A stretch of 64,000 bases of DNA from Bacillota bacterium (GCA_023436305.1 JAEZJQ010000016.1:10724-74723), one strand, 5' to 3'; counted from the stretch's first letter, positions 9,057 through 17,918 are shown. Translations and numbers: made by a program. Notes: generated by a model not told the origin, from the sequence alone.

Positions 9057-9062
9057 AACATA

Positions 9063-9091
9063 AATATAACAAAACTAATGGCGAAAGTCAA
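9063..9091 (-). promoter_or_regulatory. Sigma-A type promoter of the trpP-ecf-ior-paaK operon
   Basis: Minus strand TTGACT (9091-9086), a 17-base spacer, then TATATT (9068-9063). Both boxes match the vegetative consensus in five of six positions. Transcription would begin near 9056 and cross the leader. Confidence 0.75.
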
Positions 9092-9214
9092 TCGAACAAA
9101 TTTCCATAAAAAACGTCATTTTGTTGATTTTACACTGTTTTCCCTAATTTAGTATGGGAACGGAAAAATTTTAATAATATATAATTCTGATTTATACAAT
9201 TCCGATATTTTCAA

Positions 9215-10210
9215 TTATTCCCCTAAAATTAACGGCAAAATCTCCATCAGATCCCGGCATTCCTGGTACATAAACGGTCGCGCCCCTCCGGCGGCAATGT
9301 TGCCACCACAAATCCCAATTCCGGCAAATCCGGCCAGGCGAATCGCAATGATTCCCGCCGCTGAGTCCTCAATCCCGATGATCCGGTTCCTGGAATCCCA
9401 ATCCAAACCCAACCCAGTTCCCGCCGCTTCCGCATAAAGCCAAGGGTGTGGTTTTGGAGTAAACTCCCCCAGTGTTCCCATCTGTCCTCGACGGCAACTG
9501 AAACCGGCGCAAATTATGGCATCATAATAATCAAGCGGATCGCCCAGGCCCATCACCCGAAACGCCGCCATAATTTCCGGCCAGGCTTTTTCATATAAAC
9601 CGGAAGTAACCAAACCGATTTTAATACGGTACGCTTTCAGAGCGATCAAAAACTCTTTCAAATGAGGGCTGGGTACGAAAAAGCGGGCCGGGCCCCTGCC
9701 TGCCAAAATTTCCTTCATTTGATGCCGGGTAAGTTCATAATAGATACGCCGGGCTTCTTCCAATGAATGATCCGGACAATATTTTTCGATACAGTATTGC
9801 AGGTGTTCAGAAACCGAATGCCCCGAAATATAAGGCTCATCAGCGTCTTCCAATTCAAAATGCCGGTCTTTTATTAATTGGGCAATTGTAAGTTCAATCA
9901 TCCGCATCCAAAATTCTTCACTTCGCACTGTGGTCCCGTCGAGATCCATCAATACCGCTCGCGCCGGACTCTCGAATGAAACCTCGGACAGTTTGTATAT
10001 GGCCGGATAACCGAATGCCGATTTAATATAAACCAAGGTTTTATCATCAAAGGCAATCCATTCCGTTTTTCGATCAAGCGGCGTTAAAATCCGCCGCACC
10101 CCATCAACCCCTAGCCGCCAAATCCCCGCCCCTCCCTCCGTTAAATTAAGCAAGTCATCGCGGTATGATTCATGGATATAGCCAAGGCCGGGAATTCTAT
10201 CACCATTCAT
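9215..10210 (-). CDS. HAD-superfamily hydrolase, beta-phosphoglucomutase-like, with N-terminal extension
   Basis: A haloacid-dehalogenase-fold phosphatase or phosphomutase, 331 residues. The core begins near residue 85. Motif I is VLMDLDGTTVRSEEFW, with two aspartates spaced for phosphotransfer. Motif II is LVTSGLYEKAW, the motif III lysine is in FTPKPHPW, and motif IV is GIEDSAAGI. The cap lies between motifs I and II. The first ~80 residues are not a HAD domain, contain IWRLGVDGVRRILTPLD and match nothing I recognise. The substrate is unknown. ATG 10210 follows AAAGGCGA. It stands alone, with no obvious operon partner. Confidence 0.8.
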   Translation of the reverse strand: MNGDRIPGLGYIHESYRDDLLNLTEGGAGIWRLGVDGVRRILTPLDRKTEWIAFDDKTLVYIKSAFGYPAIYKLSEVSFESPARAVLMDLDGTTVRSEEFWMRMIELTIAQLIKDRHFELEDADEPYISGHSVSEHLQYCIEKYCPDHSLEEARRIYYELTRHQMKEILAGRGPARFFVPSPHLKEFLIALKAYRIKIGLVTSGLYEKAWPEIMAAFRVMGLGDPLDYYDAIICAGFSCRRGQMGTLGEFTPKPHPWLYAEAAGTGLGLDWDSRNRIIGIEDSAAGIIAIRLAGFAGIGICGGNIAAGGARPFMYQECRDLMEILPLILGE

Positions 10211-10496
10211 TCGATTCGCCTTTCAAATTGATAATCATCTCTAGTATATGCCTTAACCAAAAAGGGTTATGCTTTACCAGAGATTAACCCGGCCGAAAAT
10301 CCATCGGTACTATCGATTTATAATTCAAATATTTCGTTCACGGATAACCTGCAAAATTGGTAGATTCAACAGTACAATTATTTTTAGCCAGAATTAAAAA
10401 GTTTTTGTTGTATTTTATAATTAATTGCTTTATTCTGAAACTATAAGACGAATTTTAACGGACAATAAAAAATAATAGTGGGTGGAGATTGATCCC

Positions 10497-10937
10497 ATGC
10501 AAATTACTCAAGAATTAAATAATATTGAAAATTCAAAACACAGTTCTCCCATAAAGGGTGGACGGAACCTATTGCTGATGGACGATGAGGAGTTTCTGCT
10601 GGAGTTGTTGAAGGAAGTCCTGGAAAACATGAATTACAGCGTGGAACTATCGAAAAACGGCGAGGAAGCCATCCAAAAATACTTAACCGCCATGGAATCC
10701 GGGCAGATAATTGATGCCATCATCCTGGACCTAACGGTGAAAGGTGGCATGGGCGGCAAAAAAACCATCGAGAAACTGCTGGAAATCAACCCTCAAGTGA
10801 AAGGAATAGCCTCCAGCGGTTATTCCGAAGACCCGATTTTTGCAAATCCGAAAGAATATGGTTTCTGCGGAGCGATTAAAAAGCCGTTCAGCATTGAGAA
10901 TTTATGCGAGGTACTGGAGCAGGTGTTAAATGAGTAA
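10497..10937 (+). CDS. Stand-alone response-regulator receiver protein
   Basis: A single CheY-like receiver domain, about 146 residues. The acidic pair is LLMDDEEF, the phospho-acceptor aspartate is in IILDLTV, the threonine/serine position is in IASSGYSE, and the switch lysine is in IKKPFS. There is no output domain. The IASSGYSEDP style is typical of receivers at the end of hybrid sensor kinases, so it may receive phosphate from a kinase elsewhere. I chose ATG 10497, nine bases after GGTGGAG, over GTG 10482, which falls inside that site. It converges with the HD-GYP gene on the other strand, two bases apart. Confidence 0.85.
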   Translation: MQITQELNNIENSKHSSPIKGGRNLLLMDDEEFLLELLKEVLENMNYSVELSKNGEEAIQKYLTAMESGQIIDAIILDLTVKGGMGGKKTIEKLLEINPQVKGIASSGYSEDPIFANPKEYGFCGAIKKPFSIENLCEVLEQVLNE

Positions 10938-10939
10938 CC

Positions 10940-11980
10940 TCAAGCCTGATATTTCACCACCGTAATCTTCGGGTATTGATATAAATTATAGGTCTTCCCT
11001 ATCTCCCGGCCTTGAATCACCTTCACCCGGCATTCAAACCGGGAAACAAACTCTACGACTACCGTGTCTCCATCACTCAACCCCAAGACACTTCCCACCG
11101 GATACGGCGCCATAATCCGCAAGAAACTATCCATCACCGTCTTGTCATACTTCACCATCGCCTTGGTTTTTAATTCCTGTATTACTTGATTCGGGGACAT
11201 TCCTTTATAATAGCCGCGATAAACCATCGTGTCGAAATCATCGGCGACGGCGATAACCTTGGCGAAACGGTGAATTCTTTTGCTGGTCAATCCCCGGGGG
11301 TAACCGCTGCCGTCTTCCCGCTCGTGGTGCTGCAGCGCCACGTGAGCCGATAAAAAATTCAACTCCGTCTTCTTTTTCAACAGTTCATACCCCACCCGGG
11401 GATGGTTTTTAATCAGTTCCGAATCCTGGGGATTGTAAAGATTCAGTTTCCGGCCATCTTTACGATCGCAAAACAGCATCCCCATATCGTGCAGCATGGC
11501 CCCAATACCTAATTTGGCCAGTTCAACCCGGTTAAAACCCATTTCCGTCGCTATCATCAGTGCCACGATACAAACATTCACCGCATGGGCGAAAATATAA
11601 TTCTCCTGCGAGCGAATATCGATGGTATTATACACAAAATCCAATTTACTGAAGAGCTGGCTGATAATTTCCTCAACCACAATGGATATATTTCGCAGAT
11701 TCACATTCTCGTCATTTTCGAATAACCTGGTGGTTTTTTTCAACAAGCTCCGCGCTTTAAACCGGGTCTCATCATCCACCTGATCATAAATAATGCTGTC
11801 TTCCGCATCACCGGGATCAAGAACATAGATATGATTATACTTTAACTCTTGAATGCGGGTGATATAATTCGATTTCAACTCAATATTCGGGCGTAATAAA
11901 ACCCCGCCGTCATCTTCGCGATAGATGGTCCGCGCCAATTTCATCCCCGGTTTAATCTCAGCAATCGGAATAATATGCAT
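10940..11980 (-). CDS. HD-GYP domain protein (cyclic-di-GMP phosphodiesterase-like)
   Basis: A 346-residue cytoplasmic protein with a C-terminal HD-GYP domain, a family that breaks down cyclic-di-GMP. Visible motifs are the HD pair in AMLHDMGM, HPRVGYELL, HHEREDGSGYPRGL and ADDFDTM. The usual HDIGK lysine is replaced by methionine and the stretch after it is divergent, so activity may differ. The ~130-residue N-terminal region (PGMKLARTIY, VLLRPN) has the same layout as the second HD-GYP protein at 50191-51255. ATG 11980 follows GGAGG. It converges with the receiver gene, which could be a partner. Confidence 0.85.
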   Translation of the reverse strand: MHIIPIAEIKPGMKLARTIYREDDGGVLLRPNIELKSNYITRIQELKYNHIYVLDPGDAEDSIIYDQVDDETRFKARSLLKKTTRLFENDENVNLRNISIVVEEIISQLFSKLDFVYNTIDIRSQENYIFAHAVNVCIVALMIATEMGFNRVELAKLGIGAMLHDMGMLFCDRKDGRKLNLYNPQDSELIKNHPRVGYELLKKKTELNFLSAHVALQHHEREDGSGYPRGLTSKRIHRFAKVIAVADDFDTMVYRGYYKGMSPNQVIQELKTKAMVKYDKTVMDSFLRIMAPYPVGSVLGLSDGDTVVVEFVSRFECRVKVIQGREIGKTYNLYQYPKITVVKYQA

Positions 11981-12091
11981 TAAAGTCCTCCGTGAAATTT
12001 TTTACATGATTACAAAAATATACCTGATAATTCCCGATTCTTCCTTGGAAAAATAATTATTAATCGCATCGTCTAAAAAAGGAGTGAAAAC

Positions 12092-12331
12092 ATGCTAACC
12101 TGTGAAATCTCGTTAGCCCCGTTGGAAACCGTAAGTTCCGATCGGATTATTAACCAGTCCATTCAAGCTCTGAAACAGACCGGAGTAAAACATGAAGTGG
12201 GAAATATGAGTACGTATCTTTACAGTGAAACCCCGGATAAAATTTGGGAGGGCATTCAAGCAATTTATAATGTCGCCCAAAGCGCCGGCACGGAATTTTC
12301 GATGTCAATCAATTTAAGTAATAATACCTGA
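12092..12331 (+). CDS. Thiamine-binding / MTH1187-YkoF family protein (DUF77)
   Basis: A 79-residue protein of the small ferredoxin-like fold family (Pfam Thiamine_BP, formerly DUF77), whose members bind thiamine or related ligands. The ISLAPL start, the KQTGVKHEVGNMSTYL centre and the IQAIYNVAQSAG helix fit it. ATG 12092 follows AAAAGGAG. It is monocistronic, with a terminator hairpin at 12446-12469. No thiamine genes lie nearby, so its role is not defined. Confidence 0.8.
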   Translation: MLTCEISLAPLETVSSDRIINQSIQALKQTGVKHEVGNMSTYLYSETPDKIWEGIQAIYNVAQSAGTEFSMSINLSNNT

Positions 12332-12445
12332 AAACGAAGTGATAAACCTTAATATTTAGAACTTTATACCGTCTTTCAACCCTCTCTTTCCTGTATCGAA
12401 CAAAAAAAGGACCAACTTTATACTTTTCCACCTGAATTAAAAAAA

Positions 12446-12476
12446 ATCCCGCTGTCAAAACAGTGGGATAACTTTT
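12446..12476 (+). terminator. Bidirectional terminator after the DUF77 gene
   Basis: A 10-bp stem (12446-12455 with 12460-12469, one G-U pair, tetraloop) is followed by AACTTTTTAT on plus and by a T-rich run on minus. It ends the DUF77 transcript about 115 bases past its stop. The rest of 12332-12594 is AT-rich with no gene that I can support. Confidence 0.7.
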
Positions 12477-12593
12477 TATAACTGGTTTAATTTTCAAGAA
12501 TTACCTGCCGTTACTAGATACATCAAAATACAATATACATCACTAATTAAGCTTGCTCCAACTTGACTTTTGCCAAGTTTGCGCTTATCATTA

Positions 12594-12602
12594 TGTTATA
12601 AT
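12594..12602 (+). promoter_or_regulatory. Extended -10 promoter of the aspartate kinase gene
   Basis: TGTTATAAT is an extended -10 box with a perfect TATAAT at 12597-12602. No good -35 box stands at 17 bases; TTGCCA lies 21 bases upstream. Transcription would begin near 12608, leaving a ~147-nt leader. Confidence 0.55.
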
Positions 12603-12628
12603 TATCCAAAAAAGTTTCTTTTTTAATT

Positions 12629-12703
12629 GACACGACATGATTGGTATCACCACCACCCATGAATCGGCTTTGGAAAAGCCGCGCATGAACCTATTTTCGT
12701 GTT
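12629..12703 (+). promoter_or_regulatory. Structured leader element ahead of aspartate kinase, unassigned riboswitch-like RNA
   Basis: A closing stem pairs 12630-12635 (ACACGA) with 12697-12702 (TCGTGT). It encloses about 60 bases that include a CGGCTT/AAGCCG hairpin (12665-12670 with 12676-12681), a GGT/ACC small stem and three copies of CATGA (12636, 12659, 12684). It is far too short for the lysine riboswitch that often precedes aspartate kinases, and I do not recognise it as SAM, THF, ZTP or glycine class. It lies downstream of the extended -10 box and about 50 bases before the ribosome site. Confidence 0.45.
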
Positions 12704-12754
12704 ATCTTTTGGAATAATTTAATTTATAATATCCCTTCAAGGAGGATTCGTTTC

Positions 12755-14062
12755 ATGAGTTTGATCGTCGCCAAATTTGGGGGTACTTCGCTGGCTAATG
12801 CCGCCCAATTTCGTAAAGTTCATTCAATAATTATGGAAAACCCGGAACGCCGGTATATTGTCCCGTCCGCTCCCGGAAAACGCAATTCGGATGATTATAA
12901 AATCACTGATTTATTATATCTTTGCCACGCTCATGTAAACCAGGCCATTTCCTTTGATGAAGTTTTCAATGTAATCAGCAACCGATACCTGGAGATCATT
13001 TCGGACCTCGGCCTTTCCCTTGATCTTAAACCCTATCTCGCTGAAATCAAAGAAAAAATCGCTGAAGGAGCCTCCGCTGATTATGTGGCCAGCCGCGGCG
13101 AGTATTTAAACGGCATAATCCTCGCCAAACTCATTGGTTACGATTTTGTGGATCCGGGCCAAGTGGTTATTTTCAACGACCGGGGTCAGCTCGATCTGGA
13201 ACTCGCTCAAAATAACCTGGCCAAAGTTCTGGCCAAATCCCCTAAAGCAGTGGTACCCGGTTTTTACGGTGCCACTTCCACCGGTCAAGTCAAAACCTTC
13301 TCCCGGGGAGGATCGGATATCTCCGGTTCCTTGGTCGCCCGTAGCGTAGAGGCAGATCTTTATGAAAACTGGACTGATGTTTCCGGGTTTCTTATGGCCG
13401 ACCCCCGTATCGTCAAAGATTCGAAGCCGATGGCCAGGATTACTTACCGTGAATTGCGGGAGTTAGCTTATATGGGAGCAACAGTGCTTCATGAAGAATC
13501 GGTCTTTCCGGTGCGCCAAGCCGGAATACCCATCAATATCAAAAACACCAATGATCCGGGACATCCCGGGACCATCATTGTCAACGAAGCCGAATCTAAT
13601 GATTCCATAACCGGAATAGCCGGTAAAAAGGATTTTACGGTAATCGCCGTTGAAAAAGAAATGATGAACTCCGAACTCGGATTTGGCAGGAAACTGCTCT
13701 CCATCATGGAGGCCAACACTGTGTCCTTCGAGCATATTCCTACGGGCATCGATACCATGTCCGTGGTCATTGCTGATTCCCAATTGAACGGGAAACTTGA
13801 AAAAATATTGGAAGAGATCCGTAACCAATGCAAACCGGATTCGCTAGAAGTTTATCCCAATATGGCCCTCATTGCCACTGTTGGCCGGGGCATGGTCTAT
13901 ACTCCCGGCATCGCCGCCAAACTGTTTAACGCCTTGGCCCAGTCCAATATCAACGTACGCATGATCGACCAGGGTTCCAGTGAATTAAATATCATTGTCG
14001 GTGTCCATACCACCGATTTCGAAAAAGCCGTCCAAGCCATATACCAAGCGTTTGTACATTAA
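12755..14062 (+). CDS. lysC: Aspartate kinase
   Basis: Phosphorylates aspartate, the first step towards lysine, threonine, methionine and diaminopimelate. It is 435 residues. The kinase signature KFGGTSLANAAQF is at residues 7-19, SRGEYLNG near 116, FSRGGSDISGS near 187 and DPRI near 214. Two ACT domains fill the C-terminal ~130 residues (FTVIAVEKEMMNSELGFG and ALIATVGRGM...INVRMIDQGSSELNI), which normally bind the feedback amino acid. ATG 12755 follows AAGGAGG. It is monocistronic, with a structured leader upstream and a hairpin directly after the stop. Which end product inhibits it is not readable here. Confidence 0.95.
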   Translation: MSLIVAKFGGTSLANAAQFRKVHSIIMENPERRYIVPSAPGKRNSDDYKITDLLYLCHAHVNQAISFDEVFNVISNRYLEIISDLGLSLDLKPYLAEIKEKIAEGASADYVASRGEYLNGIILAKLIGYDFVDPGQVVIFNDRGQLDLELAQNNLAKVLAKSPKAVVPGFYGATSTGQVKTFSRGGSDISGSLVARSVEADLYENWTDVSGFLMADPRIVKDSKPMARITYRELRELAYMGATVLHEESVFPVRQAGIPINIKNTNDPGHPGTIIVNEAESNDSITGIAGKKDFTVIAVEKEMMNSELGFGRKLLSIMEANTVSFEHIPTGIDTMSVVIADSQLNGKLEKILEEIRNQCKPDSLEVYPNMALIATVGRGMVYTPGIAAKLFNALAQSNINVRMIDQGSSELNIIVGVHTTDFEKAVQAIYQAFVH

Positions 14063-14064
14063 AC

Positions 14065-14099
14065 GATAGCGTCTGGCGTATTAGACACCAGACGCTATC
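14065..14099. terminator. Hairpin between the converging aspartate kinase and methylase genes
   Basis: A perfect 12-bp inverted repeat (14065-14076 with 14088-14099) lies between the two converging stops. It lacks a strong T run on either side, so it may act as a transcript-end stabiliser as much as a terminator. Confidence 0.5.
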
Positions 14100-14101
14100 C
14101 C

Positions 14102-15166
14102 TTAGACCCCAATCAACACCACTTCCTCAGATTGACGGTTGCTTAACACATATTGATAATTCTTGCGTTTTACTTCGATAATCCGTTTCTTATATCGTTT
14201 TAACATCGTCTCCAATTCTTCAATGGCGGGAATGCCGTCGGACCGGTAGGAGATGACCAATATACTATCCCGGAAATGATGAAATAGTTCATCAAAAGCG
14301 CGGTGAATTTTGTTTTTATCGTTCCAGGGGGAATCCCGGTGATAAAAGCGCCTGTTTTTTGTACTAAAATCGATATAGTCCTTCCATTCCGGATAATTTA
14401 CCAAGCCTTCCAAAAAATGATAAAAATCGAGGTAATCGGTTCCAATCCCTTTCCTGGAAATATAAGGTGTATCGATATAAACCAGATCGTACCGTTCCTC
14501 AATGGTTAAAGCATCTTGATTTAAGGCTCTATTGGAGAACCCGTTAGAAAAAACCGCCCCATTGGCTTCATGGATGAAGTTTTTAAAGTGATTTTCAAAA
14601 GGAGTATCCCAGGTGGTCTTATTTCCAAAATTCCGGTTCACATTGGACTGCCTGATGTATAAGTTCTTCCGGTGAAACAGATTAAACGGCCTTTTGATAA
14701 TGCAGGCTTGAAATAGGGAAAAAAAACTCAAGGCCTTCTTATAAGGGTTATGCAGTGCTTCAATATTAGCCAGTACCCGATCAATCCATTGATTTTCCTC
14801 ATCGGTAAAATAGATATCCATGAAAGTATCATGAATAAAGGTGCGGTATTTCAACCGTGGATTCTCGGATACCAGAAACCGCAGCTCCTCATCCGTCAGT
14901 TTTACAGAATCGTTTTCAATCAAGGCCAAACCAATATACCAATTGAATTTTAAAATATCGTTATAAGTTACTTGTTTGCCTTGTTGTTTCAACATAAAAG
15001 CCATACTGCCGGTACCTCCGAAGGCATCCAGCGCGGTTTTAAAATTCAAATCCTTGATTGCATCCCAGATCCAATCCACGACCTTTAATTTGCTGCCTTG
15101 GAACCGGGTTGACGGAAATTGCGGTTCGTTTTCCAATGATGGAATTTGATCCGTCCGGAAGTTCAT
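14102..15166 (-). CDS. D12-class (Dam-like) DNA adenine-N6 methyltransferase
   Basis: Transfers a methyl group from S-adenosylmethionine to adenine in DNA. It is about 354 residues. The cofactor motif DAFGGTGSMAFML is near residue 50, and the catalytic motif is YIDTPYI, a DTPY variant of the DPPY box, near 236. FPSTRFQGSKLKVVDWI at the start is also typical of the D12 class. I use ATG 15166, eight bases after GGAG, not the upstream TTG 15190. No restriction endonuclease or specificity gene is adjacent, so it looks like an orphan methylase. Its target sequence is unknown. Confidence 0.85.
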   Translation of the reverse strand: MNFRTDQIPSLENEPQFPSTRFQGSKLKVVDWIWDAIKDLNFKTALDAFGGTGSMAFMLKQQGKQVTYNDILKFNWYIGLALIENDSVKLTDEELRFLVSENPRLKYRTFIHDTFMDIYFTDEENQWIDRVLANIEALHNPYKKALSFFSLFQACIIKRPFNLFHRKNLYIRQSNVNRNFGNKTTWDTPFENHFKNFIHEANGAVFSNGFSNRALNQDALTIEERYDLVYIDTPYISRKGIGTDYLDFYHFLEGLVNYPEWKDYIDFSTKNRRFYHRDSPWNDKNKIHRAFDELFHHFRDSILVISYRSDGIPAIEELETMLKRYKKRIIEVKRKNYQYVLSNRQSEEVVLIGV

Positions 15167-15407
15167 GTAGCTTTCTCCAAAGCCTCCCAAAGGCCTATTT
15201 CAATCGTTTACGTAATTTCGATAATCCATTGGAGATCATCCTAAAGTTTTTTATCGATCCTGCCGATGTAAAAGAATAAAATATAATTTACAGTTTAGCT
15301 TTATTCCAAAGTCTACCATACCCCATACATTAATCCATTCGGCATCGTGGCAACCATTTGCCGCATACGACCGCTTAACCATTTCGGCACATATCATTCA
15401 GCAATTA

Positions 15408-16520
15408 TCAAATCAAGTTCTCCGGATTTAAAGATTCCAGTTCTTTGATAATAAACCGGCCATCTTTGCGTATCAAGCGATCATCAAAGTAAATCTCCCC
15501 ACCACCGTATTCGGGACGTTGAATAAACACTAGGTCCCAATGGATAGCCGACTTATTTCCATTATCGCATTCCTGGTAAGAGTTGCCGGGAGTAAAATGA
15601 ATACTGCCGCTGATTTTTTCGTCGAATAGCGTATCCTTCATCGGTTTTAAAATATAAGGATTCACTCCCAGCGAAAACTCCCCGATATACCGGGCTCCTT
15701 CATCCGTATCGAAAATATGGTTCAATCTTTGGGAGTCATTGCTTTCAGCCCGAATGATTTTACCGTTTTTAAAAGTTAATTTGACATTCTCATAAGTAAC
15801 TCCCTGGTATACCGCCGGTGTATTATAGGTGATTACCCCATTGACCGATTCTTTCACGGGCGCGGTAAAAATCTCGCCATCGGGAATATTCATTTCACCC
15901 GCGCAGGGTATGGCCGGTAATCCTTTGATCGAAAAAGTAAGGTCTGTCTCCCGTCCGGTCAACCGGACCCGATCCGTTTTTTCCATTAATTCTTTCAATG
16001 GCTCCATGGCTTGCCGCATTTTTTGGTAGTTTAACGTACAAACATTAAAATAAAAATCTTCGAAAGCGGCAGTGCTCATATTGGCGGATTGAGCCATGGA
16101 AGGCGTTGGATATCGCATGATGCACCACTTAGTATGATTCACCCGTTGATCGGTAACCGGACGCGCGTAATATTTTTGATATAACTGTTGTTGTTCCGCC
16201 GGAACATCCGATGTTTCATTGGCATTATCCATGGCCCGGATACCGATATAGGCATCCATCGCTTTCATCTGAACCAATTCAAATTGGGCCAGTTTCTCAA
16301 GCTGATCCCGGGTCGCACCGAACATCAACTGCCGGTCAATCTGTTTATTACGGGTTGTGACAAAAGGGATTCCACCAACCTGGTAAACCTCCCGAACAAT
16401 GGCCAATGCCAGCGGTATTCCGGAATCAATCACTTCGATTAATATTTTTTCACCCTTTGCGAGACGTACAGAGTAATGGATCAATCCTTCGGCCATCTTA
16501 TCCAATCTGGGATCTTTCAT
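15408..16520 (-). CDS. M29-family aminopeptidase (AmpS/PepS type)
   Basis: A cytoplasmic metallo-aminopeptidase of family M29, about 370 residues as usual. Family features include GEKILIEVID near the N-terminus, GEMNIPDGEIFTAPVKESVNG near residue 223 (metal-ligand region), GEFSLGVNP and a late SAIHWDLVF with the conserved histidine and aspartate. ATG 16520 lies six bases after AAAGGGTG; the longer frame from GTG 16529 overlaps that site. It is monocistronic. It would trim amino acids from peptides, which suits an amino-acid-fermenting life. Confidence 0.88.
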   Translation of the reverse strand: MKDPRLDKMAEGLIHYSVRLAKGEKILIEVIDSGIPLALAIVREVYQVGGIPFVTTRNKQIDRQLMFGATRDQLEKLAQFELVQMKAMDAYIGIRAMDNANETSDVPAEQQQLYQKYYARPVTDQRVNHTKWCIMRYPTPSMAQSANMSTAAFEDFYFNVCTLNYQKMRQAMEPLKELMEKTDRVRLTGRETDLTFSIKGLPAIPCAGEMNIPDGEIFTAPVKESVNGVITYNTPAVYQGVTYENVKLTFKNGKIIRAESNDSQRLNHIFDTDEGARYIGEFSLGVNPYILKPMKDTLFDEKISGSIHFTPGNSYQECDNGNKSAIHWDLVFIQRPEYGGGEIYFDDRLIRKDGRFIIKELESLNPENLI

Positions 16521-16707
16521 GAAAATCACCCTTTCAATTACGATTCTAAACTAAATTTAAACCGCCGCAATACATTTGATTGGAAATAATTGTTTCTTAA
16601 GCATTTTGACCGTTTCAACCGAATAATATGGTAAGGATATTCTTAAGGGGCCGGATTAATTGTTACTAATTTTTGAATAACTTTTTACTATGGCGAGGCG
16701 AAGTCAC

Positions 16708-17256
16708 ATGACGAAAAAAACAATCAGCGATTGGGCTAAAAAAAATTTTTTACATTGGTTTGTAGAGAACTACCTGCAGGAATCGGAGGTGATCAAACAG
16801 GTATTGCTACAAATTGCCCAAAATGAGCCCATGCTCGCCAAAGTACACATTGTGGTAGACGGTTCATATTTACGTCCGTTGCTTGTCATCTCCACCGAAG
16901 GTACCGGCATGCCTTCCTTTCTGTTAAAAACTTTCGACAGCACCATCACCAATCCGACATTAATTTTAAACCGGCTACAATTATTAAAAGATTCACCAAT
17001 ATATTTAACTTTATATTTTCCGGACCGGAACAACTGTGAACCGCTCCAGGCGGTAATTGAAGAAAATCCTAAATCATTGGATTCCAATGACGCCCGGCAA
17101 ATGCTGATGGATTTCGAATTATCATTATGGAGTGAAACCATCAAACAAGATATTGAACGCCAGGAGATTATGGACCAGATCGACCAAGCCCTGGATGAAA
17201 GAAATAAACGAAAATTTAAACGTCTGGTCAAAAAATTAAAAGAGTTGAAAGCTTAA
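16708..17256 (+). CDS. ypiB: YpiB / UPF0302 family protein with C-terminal IDEAL domain
   Basis: About 182 residues. The body matches YpiB (UPF0302) of Bacillus: WFVENYLQ near the start, EPMLAKVHIV, and AVIEENPK. The last ~30 residues (MDQIDQALDERNKRKF) are an IDEAL domain. YpiB affects cell-envelope or translocation-related processes in Bacillus, but no molecular function is certain. ATG 16690 has no ribosome site. ATG 16708 has GAGG nine bases before it, so I use that. It converges with the pyrimidine nucleotidase gene eleven bases away. Confidence 0.8.
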   Translation: MTKKTISDWAKKNFLHWFVENYLQESEVIKQVLLQIAQNEPMLAKVHIVVDGSYLRPLLVISTEGTGMPSFLLKTFDSTITNPTLILNRLQLLKDSPIYLTLYFPDRNNCEPLQAVIEENPKSLDSNDARQMLMDFELSLWSETIKQDIERQEIMDQIDQALDERNKRKFKRLVKKLKELKA

Positions 17257-17267
17257 GGTTAAAAACT

Positions 17268-17918
17268 TTAAGCGGAAATTCTTTCATCGATTAACTTTTG
17301 GACCATCTCCTCAATTTCATAGATTTCCCCAATTTCCCAAGGCATTGACTGATTACGGTCCCTATGAATATAAATAGGGGCTATTTTTATTTGTTGGGCA
17401 GCTTGCAAATTAACCAGACAATCATCCACCAATATACATTCTTCACCTTTTGCGTCCAAATCATTCAAAACTTTTATATAACTTGACAAATTGGGTTTCC
17501 CTAAATAGTTACAGAATTCAATATCATATGTTTTTGAAAAACAACGGTCTATTTGCAACACTTCGAGGACTCTTTGAACATAACCGGCCGGGCTATTACT
17601 AAAAATAACCTTGGTTAACTTGATACTATCCAGTGCTTTAAAAAGCCTTGGGTCCGGTTTAAGAAAATCGGAGACATTTATGTCGTAAGCATATCGCAAA
17701 TATTCAGCCGGTTCAACGTGGTGGTGAAATAACAGACCGGCCATGGTCGTCCCGTATTTTTGCCAATACCCATGCCGTACCTTCGTAATTTCTTCCCCCG
17801 TCAAATTTAATTTTGAAGCGATAAAATTATCAATCCGGTTATCGATACAATCTAACATCCCTGATAAATCAGAATAAAGGGTGTTATCAAGATCACATAA
17901 TAAATATTTAAAAGACAA
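17268..17918 (-). CDS. HAD hydrolase, pyrimidine 5'-nucleotidase-like
   Basis: A 216-residue HAD phosphatase of the SDT1-like pyrimidine 5'-nucleotidase group. Motif I is LLCDLDNTLYSD, with two aspartates spaced for catalysis. Motif II is VIFSNSPAGY, the motif III lysine is in YLGKPN, and motif IV is ILVDDCLVN. The short helical cap (residues ~15-85) fits subfamily IA. Start TTG 17918 follows GGAGCGGG. Likely substrates are UMP or CMP, but family members are often promiscuous. Confidence 0.8.
   Translation of the reverse strand: MSFKYLLCDLDNTLYSDLSGMLDCIDNRIDNFIASKLNLTGEEITKVRHGYWQKYGTTMAGLLFHHHVEPAEYLRYAYDINVSDFLKPDPRLFKALDSIKLTKVIFSNSPAGYVQRVLEVLQIDRCFSKTYDIEFCNYLGKPNLSSYIKVLNDLDAKGEECILVDDCLVNLQAAQQIKIAPIYIHRDRNQSMPWEIGEIYEIEEMVQKLIDERISA

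Noticed and set aside
12600..12754. Lysine riboswitch before aspartate kinase
   Set aside because: The leader is too short for the five-way junction and lacks its conserved blocks.
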